From Halorientalis regularis (GTDB lineage: Archaea; Halobacteriota; Halobacteria; Halobacteriales; Haloarculaceae), in assembly GCF_023698535.1 (NCBI RefSeq), contig NZ_JALJCL010000002.1, positions 302,707-366,706 of the forward strand: a stretch of 64,000 bases of DNA, read 5' to 3'. Positions 8,155-15,479 of this stretch are shown piece after piece. The notes below the pieces were generated by a model. The model was not told where the DNA came from. It was given only the letters and a program-made list of their open reading frames with translations, and searched no databases. The translations under genes and the position numbers were made by a program. The stretch's first letter is position 1. Each line of letters opens with the position of its first letter.

Positions 8155-8853
8155 TCAGTCCAGCGGCGTCCCATCGGGTCGCTTCTGGCCCTCGGAATCG
8201 TGGACGACTATCTCGCCCGGCCCCGTCTCGACCGGTTCGTACGCGTCCCGGACCGCGATGGCCTCTTCGATCTCCCGGATCGCTCGTTCTTTCAGCGCCG
8301 CGGCCAGCTCCTCGGCCTCGGCCCGCGAGATGTCCCGACCCAGCCCCTCACACTCGTGGGCCCGGACCATGCCCTCTTCGTCGACGGCCTCCCCCATCGG
8401 CTGGCTGGTGCCCCCGAGTGCGACGGAGAACGGGTAGGTCCGACAGATCAGCGGCCGATCCTCGTGGACCGTACAGGCCCCGGTCCCTGACTCGTCCTCC
8501 GAATAGAAGGTACAGTCCCCGCAGTCGTCGGTCTGGAGCGCCCACTCGAAGGTCTCGCCCTCCGGACCCTCCGGGCCGTCTTCGAGACCGTAGGGCATCG
8601 GACGGGCCGCGTCCCGGAAGTCGTACTCCTGGTCGCCGGCGTCCTGCACCCGCCGAATCTCGTCCGGGAAGACCGTCGCCGTGTGGGGTTCAGAATCGGA
8701 TTCAGCGTCGTCGCTCGCTTCGTTTCCGCAGGTTTCGGCCTTGCAACAGGCACCACAGCGGGTACACTCGAAACCGATCTCGACGATGGCGTCGGCGAGG
8801 GTGGCCACGTCGAGGTCACGCGCTCGGTCGAGTTCGGCTTCGAGGGTGTCCAT
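8155..8853 (-). CDS. YkgJ-family cysteine cluster protein
   Basis: A 232-residue protein with the zinc/iron-chelating cysteine cluster signature: GFECTRCGACCKAETCG near residues 28-44, CGDCTFY near 125, and CTVHEDRPLICRTYPFS near 140. The first cluster is followed by a variable acidic insert. Members bind metal or Fe-S through these cysteines; the biochemical role is not established. The start at ATG 8853 is chosen because the acidic coding sequence begins there; the longer frame upstream is Arg/Ser-rich and runs across the divergent promoter. It is divergent from the creatininase-family gene, with a 98-bp intergenic region. Confidence 0.85.
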   Translation of the reverse strand: MDTLEAELDRARDLDVATLADAIVEIGFECTRCGACCKAETCGNEASDDAESDSEPHTATVFPDEIRRVQDAGDQEYDFRDAARPMPYGLEDGPEGPEGETFEWALQTDDCGDCTFYSEDESGTGACTVHEDRPLICRTYPFSVALGGTSQPMGEAVDEEGMVRAHECEGLGRDISRAEAEELAAALKERAIREIEEAIAVRDAYEPVETGPGEIVVHDSEGQKRPDGTPLD

Positions 8854-8951
8854 ACCGATCGAAAGCGATGGAAGCGCAAAAGCTGCGTGGCTTCGCGACG
8901 ATCGTCGGTCGGGCGAAAGAGACTCACGTTGGGGCGTCCGATCGGCTGTAG

Positions 8952-9710
8952 ATGGCTTCTCCCGACGACGTTGCACTCGCTGAGCTATCTTGGCCGGACG
9001 TCGAATCGGCGCTCGAACGTGGAACGCGGACGGCGGTCGTCGCGGTCGGGTCGATCGAACAGCACGGTCCCCACCTGCCACTGAACATGGACACGCTGGA
9101 CGGCGACGAACTCGCGACGCGTATCGCGACGCGACTGGGCGACGCACTGGCCGCACCCACGATCCGCCCCGGGTGTTCGGGCCACCACATGGAGTTCCCG
9201 GGTACGATCACGGTCCCGCCGGAGACACTGATGGATCTCGTCCGGGCGTACTGCCGTTCGCTCTCGGCCCACGGCTTCGAGCACGTGGTGCTCGTGCCGA
9301 CCCACGGCGGCAACTTCGCGCCGGTCGAGACCGTCGCTCCGGACGTGGCCCGCGAGGTCGACGCGAACGTGATCGCGCTGACCGACCTCGACGAACACAT
9401 GGAACTGCTGAACGAGGGGTTGAGCGAGGCAGGGGTCGACTACGACCAGTCGGTGATCCACGCCGGGGCCGCCGAGACCGCGATGGTACTAGCCATCGAC
9501 GAGGGACTCGTCGAAACCGACGACCTCGCCCCCGGCCACGAGGGCGATATTTCGACCGCGCGGCTTCTCAGCGAGGGCTTTGCGTCGATCACGAAGAACG
9601 GCGTCCTCGGCGACCCACGCGAGGCGACCGCCGAAGCCGGCGAGGCCATCTTCGAGCGCGTCACCGAGGCCTACGTCGAGCACATCGAGGCCGAGCGGGA
9701 CGCGGTCTGA
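8952..9710 (+). CDS. Creatininase-family amidohydrolase
   Basis: A 252-residue protein of the creatinine amidohydrolase fold. Metal-site motifs are visible: VGSIEQHGPHLPLNMDT near residues 32-48 (Glu, His, Asp ligands), SGHHMEFPGTITV near 77, and VPTHGGNFAPV near 117. A conserved Glu follows in the AAETAMVLAID region. Archaeal members include ArfB-type formamide hydrolases and MftE-like peptidases, so creatinine is not necessarily the substrate. Length matches the family. A hyuB remnant lies immediately downstream on the opposite strand; hydantoinase and creatininase-type enzymes both act on cyclic amides, but I attach no weight to this. Confidence 0.85.
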   Translation: MASPDDVALAELSWPDVESALERGTRTAVVAVGSIEQHGPHLPLNMDTLDGDELATRIATRLGDALAAPTIRPGCSGHHMEFPGTITVPPETLMDLVRAYCRSLSAHGFEHVVLVPTHGGNFAPVETVAPDVAREVDANVIALTDLDEHMELLNEGLSEAGVDYDQSVIHAGAAETAMVLAIDEGLVETDDLAPGHEGDISTARLLSEGFASITKNGVLGDPREATAEAGEAIFERVTEAYVEHIEAERDAV

Positions 9711-9731
9711 GACGGGGGCGCGGCTTCGCCT

Positions 9732-9976
9732 TCAGTTCCCATCGTCGGATTCGTCGGCCTCGGCCAGCGCGGTGAAGACGAATCGGTGACCCGCTGGTTC
9801 GTCTCGACGTTGCCCCCGACGACGGCCGCTGGCCGTCTCGGGTTCAACGATGACCCTTCGGGTGCCGTCACCGTCACCGGCTCGTAACAGCCGTGGTTCG
9901 ACGGGATGTCCAGGTCCGTAATACATCGTATGACGTAGTATACGGTGCCTGTCGCGACGATCCTGCCACCGTTCAC
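9732..9976 (-). pseudogene. hyuB: Remnant of N-methylhydantoinase B (HyuB)
   Basis: On the minus strand one frame reads VYYVIRCITDLDIPSNHGCY, EPVTVTAPEGSSLNP and AAVVGGNVETNQRVTD. This is the characteristic HyuB segment (DIPxNxGCxxPVxVxAPEG...NPRxPAAVxGGNVETxQRxxD). Directly after this the homology and G+C-rich third positions continue in a different frame (FVFTALAEADESDDGN, stop at 9732), so a frameshift lies near 9775-9790. Only about 80 of the usual 500-plus residues remain, and no HyuA is nearby. It is a decayed internal fragment, probably left after a deletion. The family call rests on motif recognition. Confidence 0.7.
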
Positions 9977-10007
9977 CTTTATTACTTGTCTAATTAATGG
10001 TACACGT

Positions 10008-10637
10008 ATGAGTTCGGACGACGATCCGACGGGGCAAGACGAGGGTGGACAGGCAGGTCAGGGCGGCCAGACCGGCGGCCAGCCCGGGCAGGCCGGACAG
10101 GCCCAGCCCGGACAGGGGCGTGCACAGCAGGTCCAGACCGGGCCGAGCGCGACCGACGTGCTGAGTCGGCCGGCTGGCCAGTCGGTCATCAAGTACGTGG
10201 TCGGAATCTTCGCCATCGTCAGCGTGGGCATCGGTCTCACCGCCCTCCTCGCCGATTCGCTTCTCGGGGGTGGGGGCACCACCGGCGCCGCGGGTTTCAT
10301 CAGCCTCGGCATCACGCTGATGGCGTTCGGCGTTGCGATCTTCGGCGGGAGCATCCTGGCGGCAGTCATCGGACTCCAGGACTTCCTCCAGATCGGCGAG
10401 GTCGACACCCAGACGTACGTCCTCGCGTTCGTCAGCAACGCCGCGGGCTTTCTCGTGATGGGGATTCTGGTGGCGATTTTCATCTCCATCGGCGCTGGCG
10501 GCGGTGCGGGCGGTGGCGGCGGTGGCGGCCTCGGTGACTTCATCGTCGGCTCCGTCGTCATGGCGATTCCCGCCGGGCTCGTCGGCGCCGGCGTCACCCG
10601 GCTCCGCGACTGGCGGCCCGGTATCGCCAAGAACTGA
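10008..10637 (+). CDS. Four-helix membrane protein with Gly/Gln-rich N-terminus
   Basis: A 209-residue protein. About 45 N-terminal residues are low-complexity G/Q/A/P (repeats such as GQAGQ, GGQ, GQP), followed by four hydrophobic segments (about residues 60-80, 90-120, 135-165 and 175-200). A poly-Gly stretch (GGGAGGGGGGGLG) lies between the third and fourth helices. No known catalytic motif. ATG 10008 is supported by a CTTTATTA box 25-32 nt upstream. The Gly/Gln-rich tail is presumably cytoplasmic and disordered. Function unknown. Confidence 0.65.
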   Translation: MSSDDDPTGQDEGGQAGQGGQTGGQPGQAGQAQPGQGRAQQVQTGPSATDVLSRPAGQSVIKYVVGIFAIVSVGIGLTALLADSLLGGGGTTGAAGFISLGITLMAFGVAIFGGSILAAVIGLQDFLQIGEVDTQTYVLAFVSNAAGFLVMGILVAIFISIGAGGGAGGGGGGGLGDFIVGSVVMAIPAGLVGAGVTRLRDWRPGIAKN

Positions 10638-10656
10638 TCGACCGCCGAATGCTCCG

Positions 10657-12819
10657 TTATCGACCGAACGCCGACAGCGACGCGTCCGCCCGATCCGCGA
10701 GGTAGTCCTCGATGCCGCCGCGACGCCAGCCCAGCGGCGCGCAGACGCTCTCGGCGGCCCGGAGGAGCCGATCGGCGTAGAATTCGGCGTCGTACTCCGT
10801 GGGAGACTCGCGTGCCAGTCGGACCCGCTCGCGGGAGTCACGCCCGTCGTCGGTAACGACGTAGCGCACGCTCTGGCCGGGTTCGCGGCCGAGTCCGGTG
10901 TCGGCGAGTCGATCCAGCGCGGCGACCGAACGCGTCCGCTGGCTGTAGGCCTCGCGCTCGTTCGAGACGCGCTTTTCGACGACCAGTTCCGCGGGGTCGA
11001 CCGCGCCAGATCGGAGGGTCTGCAGTTGGCCGGCGAGCCGATCACAGACCGCTTCGGGGTCGCGGTGGGTGTCGAACGTCCGGATCAACTCGCGCTGGCA
11101 GTCGGCGACGAACGGTGGCGTGCTGTCCTGCCGGCACTCGATCCCGCGGTAGGTGTGGGCGTCGTCGGAGGGGGCGGGATCGGCGACCCTCCCGAAGTAC
11201 TTCGTCAGCGCGCCGGCGTCGCTGTCGGCCCGGGGCACGAACGCGATCCAGTCGTAGGCCGCCTCGTACTCCAGGGGGACGCGAGCCTGCTCGGTGATCC
11301 GCTCGGCCAGTTCGGCGAGCGGCGTCCGCTCGCGGTCGGGTACGTCCGGCGCGGCGGTCACCCAGAGGCTGTCGACGATGCCGTGAAGCACGCGCCAGCC
11401 GCCCGCTTCGAGTTCGGCTTTCGCGTCCAGCAAGATTTCGCGGGCGTGAGCGTTGATCGCCTCGTGGCACTCGATCCGGCCGAACTTGGCGTTGGAGAAG
11501 CCCTGGTAACCGAACGAGGAGACGAGAATCCACTTGATAGCCTCGATACGCCGGTCGAGTGCACGCCGGCGCTCGGGGTCGTCGGTCGCCGCCCGCTCGC
11601 GTTTCATCGCCCGCCGATCCGTCACGAGCGGACCGAGCACGTCCGGGAGGTAGCCCCGGTCGTCACAGACGCTGTAGCCCAGGCCGGGCACGTCCGCGCG
11701 GTCGTGGCAGTCACAGCGGACCGTCTCGGGGCTCAGGTTGTACTCGATCATGATCGACGGGTAGAGGCTCCCGAAGTCGAGTTCGTGCACGTCTTCGTGG
11801 ACGCCCACCGCGGGTTCGAGGGTGTGGCCGCCGCGGTCGGCGTCGGCGAGCGTGCGAGCGGACTTGAACCGCTCGTGGCGGTACGAGCGCCAGGGCACCA
11901 GCACGCCCCGGTCGCGGGCCTCGCGGATCTGGATCGCCGTCAGCACGTTGCCGATGGAGGCCCAGGCGAGTTCCTGCAGGGGTTTCCAGGATCGCTCGAC
12001 CAGATCGAGACAGCCGTCGAGGCCGGCCTGCCGGTAGAAGAAGGTGTTCGAGCGGTCGACGACCGCCCGCCCGGGCACCGTGTACCGCGCGGGCGAGTGG
12101 TGGACCTGCCCGTAGCTCTCGTAGGTCGATTCCCCGGCCAGCCGCTTCCAGCCCGGCCGACGCCCCAGCTGCAGGGTCCGGCCGGCCGTCGCGGCCGCCT
12201 CGTACAGCGTCGGGATCGTCGCGCCCGCATCGAGGACCAGCACGTCGGGGTCGACCTCGGCCACGGTATCGGCGACCCGAGCCACGAGACCCCCAGTATT
12301 TCCCTCGAAGGTATCTCCGTCGACGGTCACCGAATCGAGCGGGTCACCGTTGCGGGCCGCCTCGGTCGTCCCGAGTTCGAGCGTCCGCAACTCGCGGTCG
12401 GGCACCGGCGACAGCCCCCGGTCCAGACAGTATCGGAAGCCCGGCGAGAGGTCCACGCCGTAACAGCGGTACTCGCCGGGTCGGCCGAGGTCGGTGAGCT
12501 TGGTCGCCACGGGCCGTATTCGGTCCACCCGGTCGACGGTGACCCGGAGGGCGGATTCGGGGTCGGCGCGCCACTCGCGACGGCGGCGCTCGACGGTCGC
12601 GCCCCGCACGTCGACCATGCCGGCGACGGTCTCGCGGACGGCCGCGACGGGACCGCCCTCGCGGGTGACCCACACCGTCGGCGCGTAGTCGGTGTCCCGG
12701 GTCGCCGTCGCGCCGTCGTCGGTACACTCCCATACCACGGGGTCGCCGTCGCCGGACCGCGTCCGGCTGCGAGCGGCGCTTCGCGTCTCGCTGTCCTCGA
12801 AATCGACGGTCAGGGTCAT
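10657..12819 (-). CDS. polB2: Archaeal family B DNA polymerase PolB2
   Basis: A 720-residue polymerase. Motif A is LDFGSLYPSIMIEYNLSPET (about residues 345-364) and motif B is IKWILVSSFGYQGFSNAKFG (about 425-445), the PolB2 form with Phe-Gly-Tyr. Motif C is HGIVDSLWV (about 478), where canonical YGDTDS has lost its first Asp but keeps the second. The N-terminal exonuclease region is short and I cannot find a DxE Exo I motif, so proofreading is probably absent. Archaeal PolB2 is widely regarded as non-replicative. Its ATG overlaps the stop of the preceding small gene (ATGA), so translation is coupled in a three-gene operon led by a RecA-like gene. Catalytic competence is unclear. Confidence 0.9.
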   Translation of the reverse strand: MTLTVDFEDSETRSAARSRTRSGDGDPVVWECTDDGATATRDTDYAPTVWVTREGGPVAAVRETVAGMVDVRGATVERRRREWRADPESALRVTVDRVDRIRPVATKLTDLGRPGEYRCYGVDLSPGFRYCLDRGLSPVPDRELRTLELGTTEAARNGDPLDSVTVDGDTFEGNTGGLVARVADTVAEVDPDVLVLDAGATIPTLYEAAATAGRTLQLGRRPGWKRLAGESTYESYGQVHHSPARYTVPGRAVVDRSNTFFYRQAGLDGCLDLVERSWKPLQELAWASIGNVLTAIQIREARDRGVLVPWRSYRHERFKSARTLADADRGGHTLEPAVGVHEDVHELDFGSLYPSIMIEYNLSPETVRCDCHDRADVPGLGYSVCDDRGYLPDVLGPLVTDRRAMKRERAATDDPERRRALDRRIEAIKWILVSSFGYQGFSNAKFGRIECHEAINAHAREILLDAKAELEAGGWRVLHGIVDSLWVTAAPDVPDRERTPLAELAERITEQARVPLEYEAAYDWIAFVPRADSDAGALTKYFGRVADPAPSDDAHTYRGIECRQDSTPPFVADCQRELIRTFDTHRDPEAVCDRLAGQLQTLRSGAVDPAELVVEKRVSNEREAYSQRTRSVAALDRLADTGLGREPGQSVRYVVTDDGRDSRERVRLARESPTEYDAEFYADRLLRAAESVCAPLGWRRGGIEDYLADRADASLSAFGR

Positions 12820-13148
12820 TCGTCGCCCGCGCCCGGCCAGGGGCGCTCGATCACGGTCTGGCAGGCGTCGACCTGGCGATCGCTGTCGCCCTCGGCGGCC
12901 TCCAGCGCGGCGATCCGCTCCTCGAGGGCGTCGATGGTCGCCTGCTGTTCCAGCGCCACCGACAGCAGGACGGGGACGATGGGCGAGTCGTGGTTCAGGT
13001 AGCCACAGGCGTCGGCGTGAGCGCGGGCGTACTCGAACAGCCGGTCGAAGTGTGGCTCGTCGCGTCGGCGGAGCGCCCGCCGGTAGTCGCTCCAGTCGGC
13101 GCGCAGTCGCTCCAGTCGGTCCCGGAAGGTCGGGTTAGTACGCCCCAT
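12816..13148 (-). CDS. Small coiled-coil protein of the PolB2 operon
   Basis: A 110-residue protein. The N-terminal half is basic/helical (RDRLERLRADWSDYRRALRR), the middle contains a conserved-looking YLNHDSPIVPVLLSVALEQQ, and the C-terminal half has a short coiled coil (ATIDALEERIAALEAAEG). It overlaps the upstream RecA-like gene by 14 bp and the downstream polB2 by 4 bp, so the three are almost certainly co-expressed. Position suggests an adaptor between the RecA-like protein and the polymerase, comparable in place (not in sequence) to ImuB in bacterial mutasome operons. That role is inference. Confidence 0.7.
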   Translation of the reverse strand: MGRTNPTFRDRLERLRADWSDYRRALRRRDEPHFDRLFEYARAHADACGYLNHDSPIVPVLLSVALEQQATIDALEERIAALEAAEGDSDRQVDACQTVIERPWPGAGDE

Positions 13149-13824
13149 CGACGGTCACCTCCGCAGGGGTGGGGTGATCGTCGTGACCACTCTCGCTGCC
13201 GGCGGCCGGCGCTCTGGCAGCCAGCACGCGCCGCCAGAACGCGAGCGTCGTCTGGACGATCCCGTCCCCCTGCGGGTAGACCTGCGTCTCGAAGTCGTCG
13301 GTGACGAACCGCGGCCCCTGTGGCGTCTGGCGGCACTCCACGGTGCGGTCGGCGGCCGCCGCGAGCGGTTCGCCGAGGCCCTCGGGATCGGTCCGGGTCA
13401 CCAGCACCGGGACCGCGTGGTCGCGGGCGACTCGGGCGACGGTGGCGAGACTCCGGAGCAGGAGGGCACGACCCCGGGACACGTCGTCGGCCCGGTAGGG
13501 TGCGTCCATCGCCGGCAGGACGACCAGCGCGGTGTCGTCGGTCACCACGTCTGGCAGTCGGCGCACCAGCGCGACGTGCTGATGCGCGGTGAACCCGCGA
13601 GCGATCCGGATGCGGTCGAGCGCCCGCGGGTCCGGGGCGAGTCGGGCCAGCCGGTCGGTGCGCGCGTACCCGCGGCTGTCGACCCAGCGGACCTGCCCGC
13701 CGCCGCCGAGCGCGTGGTCGAGGACGAGCGCACGGAGCGGTTCGCCGGCCCGCTGGCCGTCAATCGCCAGCAACTGGACGCCGGGGTCGAGCGTCGGGAG
13801 TTCGGGGAGTCGAGTGCGATCCAT
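13135..13824 (-). CDS. RecA/RadA-like protein with degenerate P-loop, PolB2 operon
   Basis: A 229-residue protein. The beta1/P-loop region reads VQLLAIDGQRAGEPLRALVLD, where GxxxxGKT is replaced by GQRAGEP, so ATP hydrolysis is unlikely. RIRIARGFTAHQHVALVRRLPD matches the RadA/RadB 'ARAFNSNHQ' region, and DTALVVLPAMDAPYR is the Walker B-type strand; the Ala/Ser/His-rich tail is variable. It resembles bacterial ImuA (SulA/RecA-like) in architecture and operon position. Start at ATG 13824: TTTT box 24-27 nt upstream, and the palindrome at 13868-13886 lies upstream of that. The longer frame to 13902 would start upstream of this promoter. Confidence 0.75.
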   Translation of the reverse strand: MDRTRLPELPTLDPGVQLLAIDGQRAGEPLRALVLDHALGGGGQVRWVDSRGYARTDRLARLAPDPRALDRIRIARGFTAHQHVALVRRLPDVVTDDTALVVLPAMDAPYRADDVSRGRALLLRSLATVARVARDHAVPVLVTRTDPEGLGEPLAAAADRTVECRQTPQGPRFVTDDFETQVYPQGDGIVQTTLAFWRRVLAARAPAAGSESGHDDHPTPAEVTVDGAY

Positions 13825-13867
13825 ACCCGGACCGAGTGGAGCCATCGAAAAGGGCGCTGGCGCGTCG

Positions 13868-13886
13868 TTTCCGGAAGTTCCGGAAA
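13868..13886. promoter_or_regulatory. 19-bp palindrome upstream of the recA-like/polB2 operon
   Basis: TTTCCGGAAGTTCCGGAAA is a perfect inverted repeat (9-bp arms, one central base). Its near edge is 44 nt and its far edge 62 nt from the A of ATG 13824, directly upstream of the BRE/TATA position. A closely matching site (15 of 19 positions) lies at the identical offset upstream of the orc gene at 15436-15454. A lone related half-site (TTTCCAGAAG) occurs at 13942-13951. The position suits an activator or repressor acting at the BRE. Confidence 0.7.
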
Positions 13887-13992
13887 GCCCGGTCCCGGTC
13901 ACGAACGGATGTTCTCGGCCCTGAACGGCAGGTTTCGCGGGTTTCCAGAAGAGTTGTCACGGTGCGGGGTCGCCGTCGCGGTCGCCGGTGGC

Positions 13993-14298
13993 TCAGGCGT
14001 GTGTGGCCGCGAGCACGTCGACCTCCTCGATCTGGGGGTCTTCGGCGAGCAGGTCGTCGGCCTGCTCCAGCAGCGCGGCGGCGATCTCGCCGTCGAGGTG
14101 GGCCTGCCGGCCGTCCTCGTCGGGGAACGTGTCGAAGATGCCGAACGTCGACTCGCCCATCCGGAGGGCGAACCAGGTCGTCGTGTCGGGTTCGTCTTCG
14201 GCCATCGGGAGCGCCGACTCCAGGAACTCCTGGACCTCGGCTTCTTTGCCGTCCTTGGCTTCGAGTCGTGCCAGCAACGCGTACTCGGAGTCACTCAT
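13993..14298 (-). CDS. ABM-domain (antibiotic biosynthesis monooxygenase-like) protein
   Basis: A 101-residue single ABM/dimeric ferredoxin-like domain: YALLARLEAKDGKEAEVQEF, a central PDTTTWFALRMGESTFGIFDTF and the C-terminal LLAEDPQIEEVDVLAATHA. Small proteins of this type (YgiN and others) are quinol monooxygenases or heme-degrading enzymes, but many have no known activity. It sits between orc and the recA-like gene, in the same direction as both. Its own TATA-like TTTATTT lies 30-38 nt before ATG 14298, and the 19-bp palindrome shared by its neighbours is absent. Confidence 0.8.
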   Translation of the reverse strand: MSDSEYALLARLEAKDGKEAEVQEFLESALPMAEDEPDTTTWFALRMGESTFGIFDTFPDEDGRQAHLDGEIAAALLEQADDLLAEDPQIEEVDVLAATHA

Positions 14299-14369
14299 GG
14301 GAGCGCGTTCTAGTTGGGCGAGAGCGAAATAAACCTGTCCGTGGCGGAAATCGGTCTGTGGCGCCGGCG

Positions 14370-15392
14370 TCAGCCCTCGTCGGCCGCGGGCTCGACGACC
14401 CGATATGTGCGGTCGCGGCTCGTGCCCTCCGCGACCAGCAGGTCGTACTGGACCATCTTCCCGAGATAGTTCCGGACCGTGCGGTCGGTCTTGGGGTCGT
14501 CCACGGCCTCGCGGTAGCGCCGGTACAGCGTCGAGGGGTCGATCCGACGGGCGTCCGCGACGATCTCGTAGACGGCCCGCTGGTGGGGCGTGAGGGTGTC
14601 GAGGGTGCGCCGGTGGACCGCCGACCGGCCGGCCGGGACCGCCGCCGTTACGATTTCGTCGGTGATCGTCGCAGCTGTCGTCCGCTGGGCGCGCCGGGCG
14701 GCGTTCCGGAGGATGCTGATGGCCACGCGGGCGTCCCCCGCGGCGGCGTCGGCGATATCGCGCAACTGGTCGGTCGCCACGGCGTCCTCGGTCAGCCCCC
14801 AGCGGGCACGCGCCTGCAGGATCGACGTGAGCTGATCGATCCCGTAGCGGTCGAAGCCGATCCGCTCGCTCCCCCGGAGGCGACTGCGCAGTCGGTCGTC
14901 GGCCCCGGCGAACAGGTCCGCCTCGCGGTTGGCGATCAACACCAGCGAAAAGGAAGATAACGCGTGCAGGTCGTAGAGCACGTCCGCCGACTCCAGCTGG
15001 TCGGCCTCGTCCAGCACGACCACACAGGGCGGGCCGTCGTACTGCCGGAGCCGTTCGAGGAGTTCGTCGTGCGGTGTCGACTGCCGGTGGATGTCGACGG
15101 TCTTGCCCAGCCCTTCGAGGACGCGATAGAGCGCGCGAAAGCGCGAGTAGTTCTGCCAGCAGTTGACGTACTGGGAGGCCACGTCCAGATGCTGTTCGCG
15201 CAACTGCTCGACGGTGTAGCGAGCCACACAGGTCTTGCCCACCCCCGACGGCCCGGTGATGATGGCCGGCCCCGCGGGCTCGCCCCGCGTCACCGGTTCG
15301 AGGACCTGTGACAGGTGTGTCACCTCACCGTCCCGGTGTTCGAGTTCGTGCGGGACGAACTCCGCACGCAACACACGGGCGTCCTCGATCAT
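14370..15392 (-). CDS. Orc1/Cdc6-type AAA+ protein (paralogue)
   Basis: A 340-residue protein. Walker A ITGPSGVGKTCVAR lies near residue 43, Walker B CVVVLDEADQLES near 122, sensor 1 LVLIANREADLF near 150, an arginine-rich sensor/finger region RLRSRLRGSERIGF near 168, and a C-terminal winged helix (TPHQRAVYEIVADARRIDPS...) near 270-335. Such proteins bind origins, but haloarchaea have many paralogues and I see no ORB-type repeats beside this one. It is shorter than typical origin-linked Orc1. ATG 15392 has a TTAA box 25-30 nt upstream and the shared palindrome at 44-62 nt, so it is probably co-regulated with the PolB2 operon. Confidence 0.88.
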   Translation of the reverse strand: MIEDARVLRAEFVPHELEHRDGEVTHLSQVLEPVTRGEPAGPAIITGPSGVGKTCVARYTVEQLREQHLDVASQYVNCWQNYSRFRALYRVLEGLGKTVDIHRQSTPHDELLERLRQYDGPPCVVVLDEADQLESADVLYDLHALSSFSLVLIANREADLFAGADDRLRSRLRGSERIGFDRYGIDQLTSILQARARWGLTEDAVATDQLRDIADAAAGDARVAISILRNAARRAQRTTAATITDEIVTAAVPAGRSAVHRRTLDTLTPHQRAVYEIVADARRIDPSTLYRRYREAVDDPKTDRTVRNYLGKMVQYDLLVAEGTSRDRTYRVVEPAADEG

Positions 15393-15435
15393 GTCAGCCC
15401 CCTGTGGTGCCAGTGGCTTAACTGGTGGCGTGTCG

Positions 15436-15454
15436 CTTCCGGAATTTCCAGAAG
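15436..15454. promoter_or_regulatory. 19-bp palindrome upstream of orc, same offset as the polB2 site
   Basis: CTTCCGGAATTTCCAGAAG is a near-perfect inverted repeat (8 of 9 arm positions). It lies 44-62 nt upstream of ATG 15392, exactly as the site at 13868-13886 lies 44-62 nt upstream of ATG 13824, and the two match at 15 of 19 bases. The equal spacing to the start codon and TATA box argues for a functional operator rather than chance. Confidence 0.7.
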
Positions 15455-15479
15455 GGTTCACACACCGATCACTCGTCGC

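Noticed and set aside
8952..9976. Functional link between the creatininase-family gene and the hyuB remnant
   Set aside because: They are on opposite strands, the remnant is an internal fragment, and creatininase-fold enzymes have many roles; adjacency alone is not evidence.
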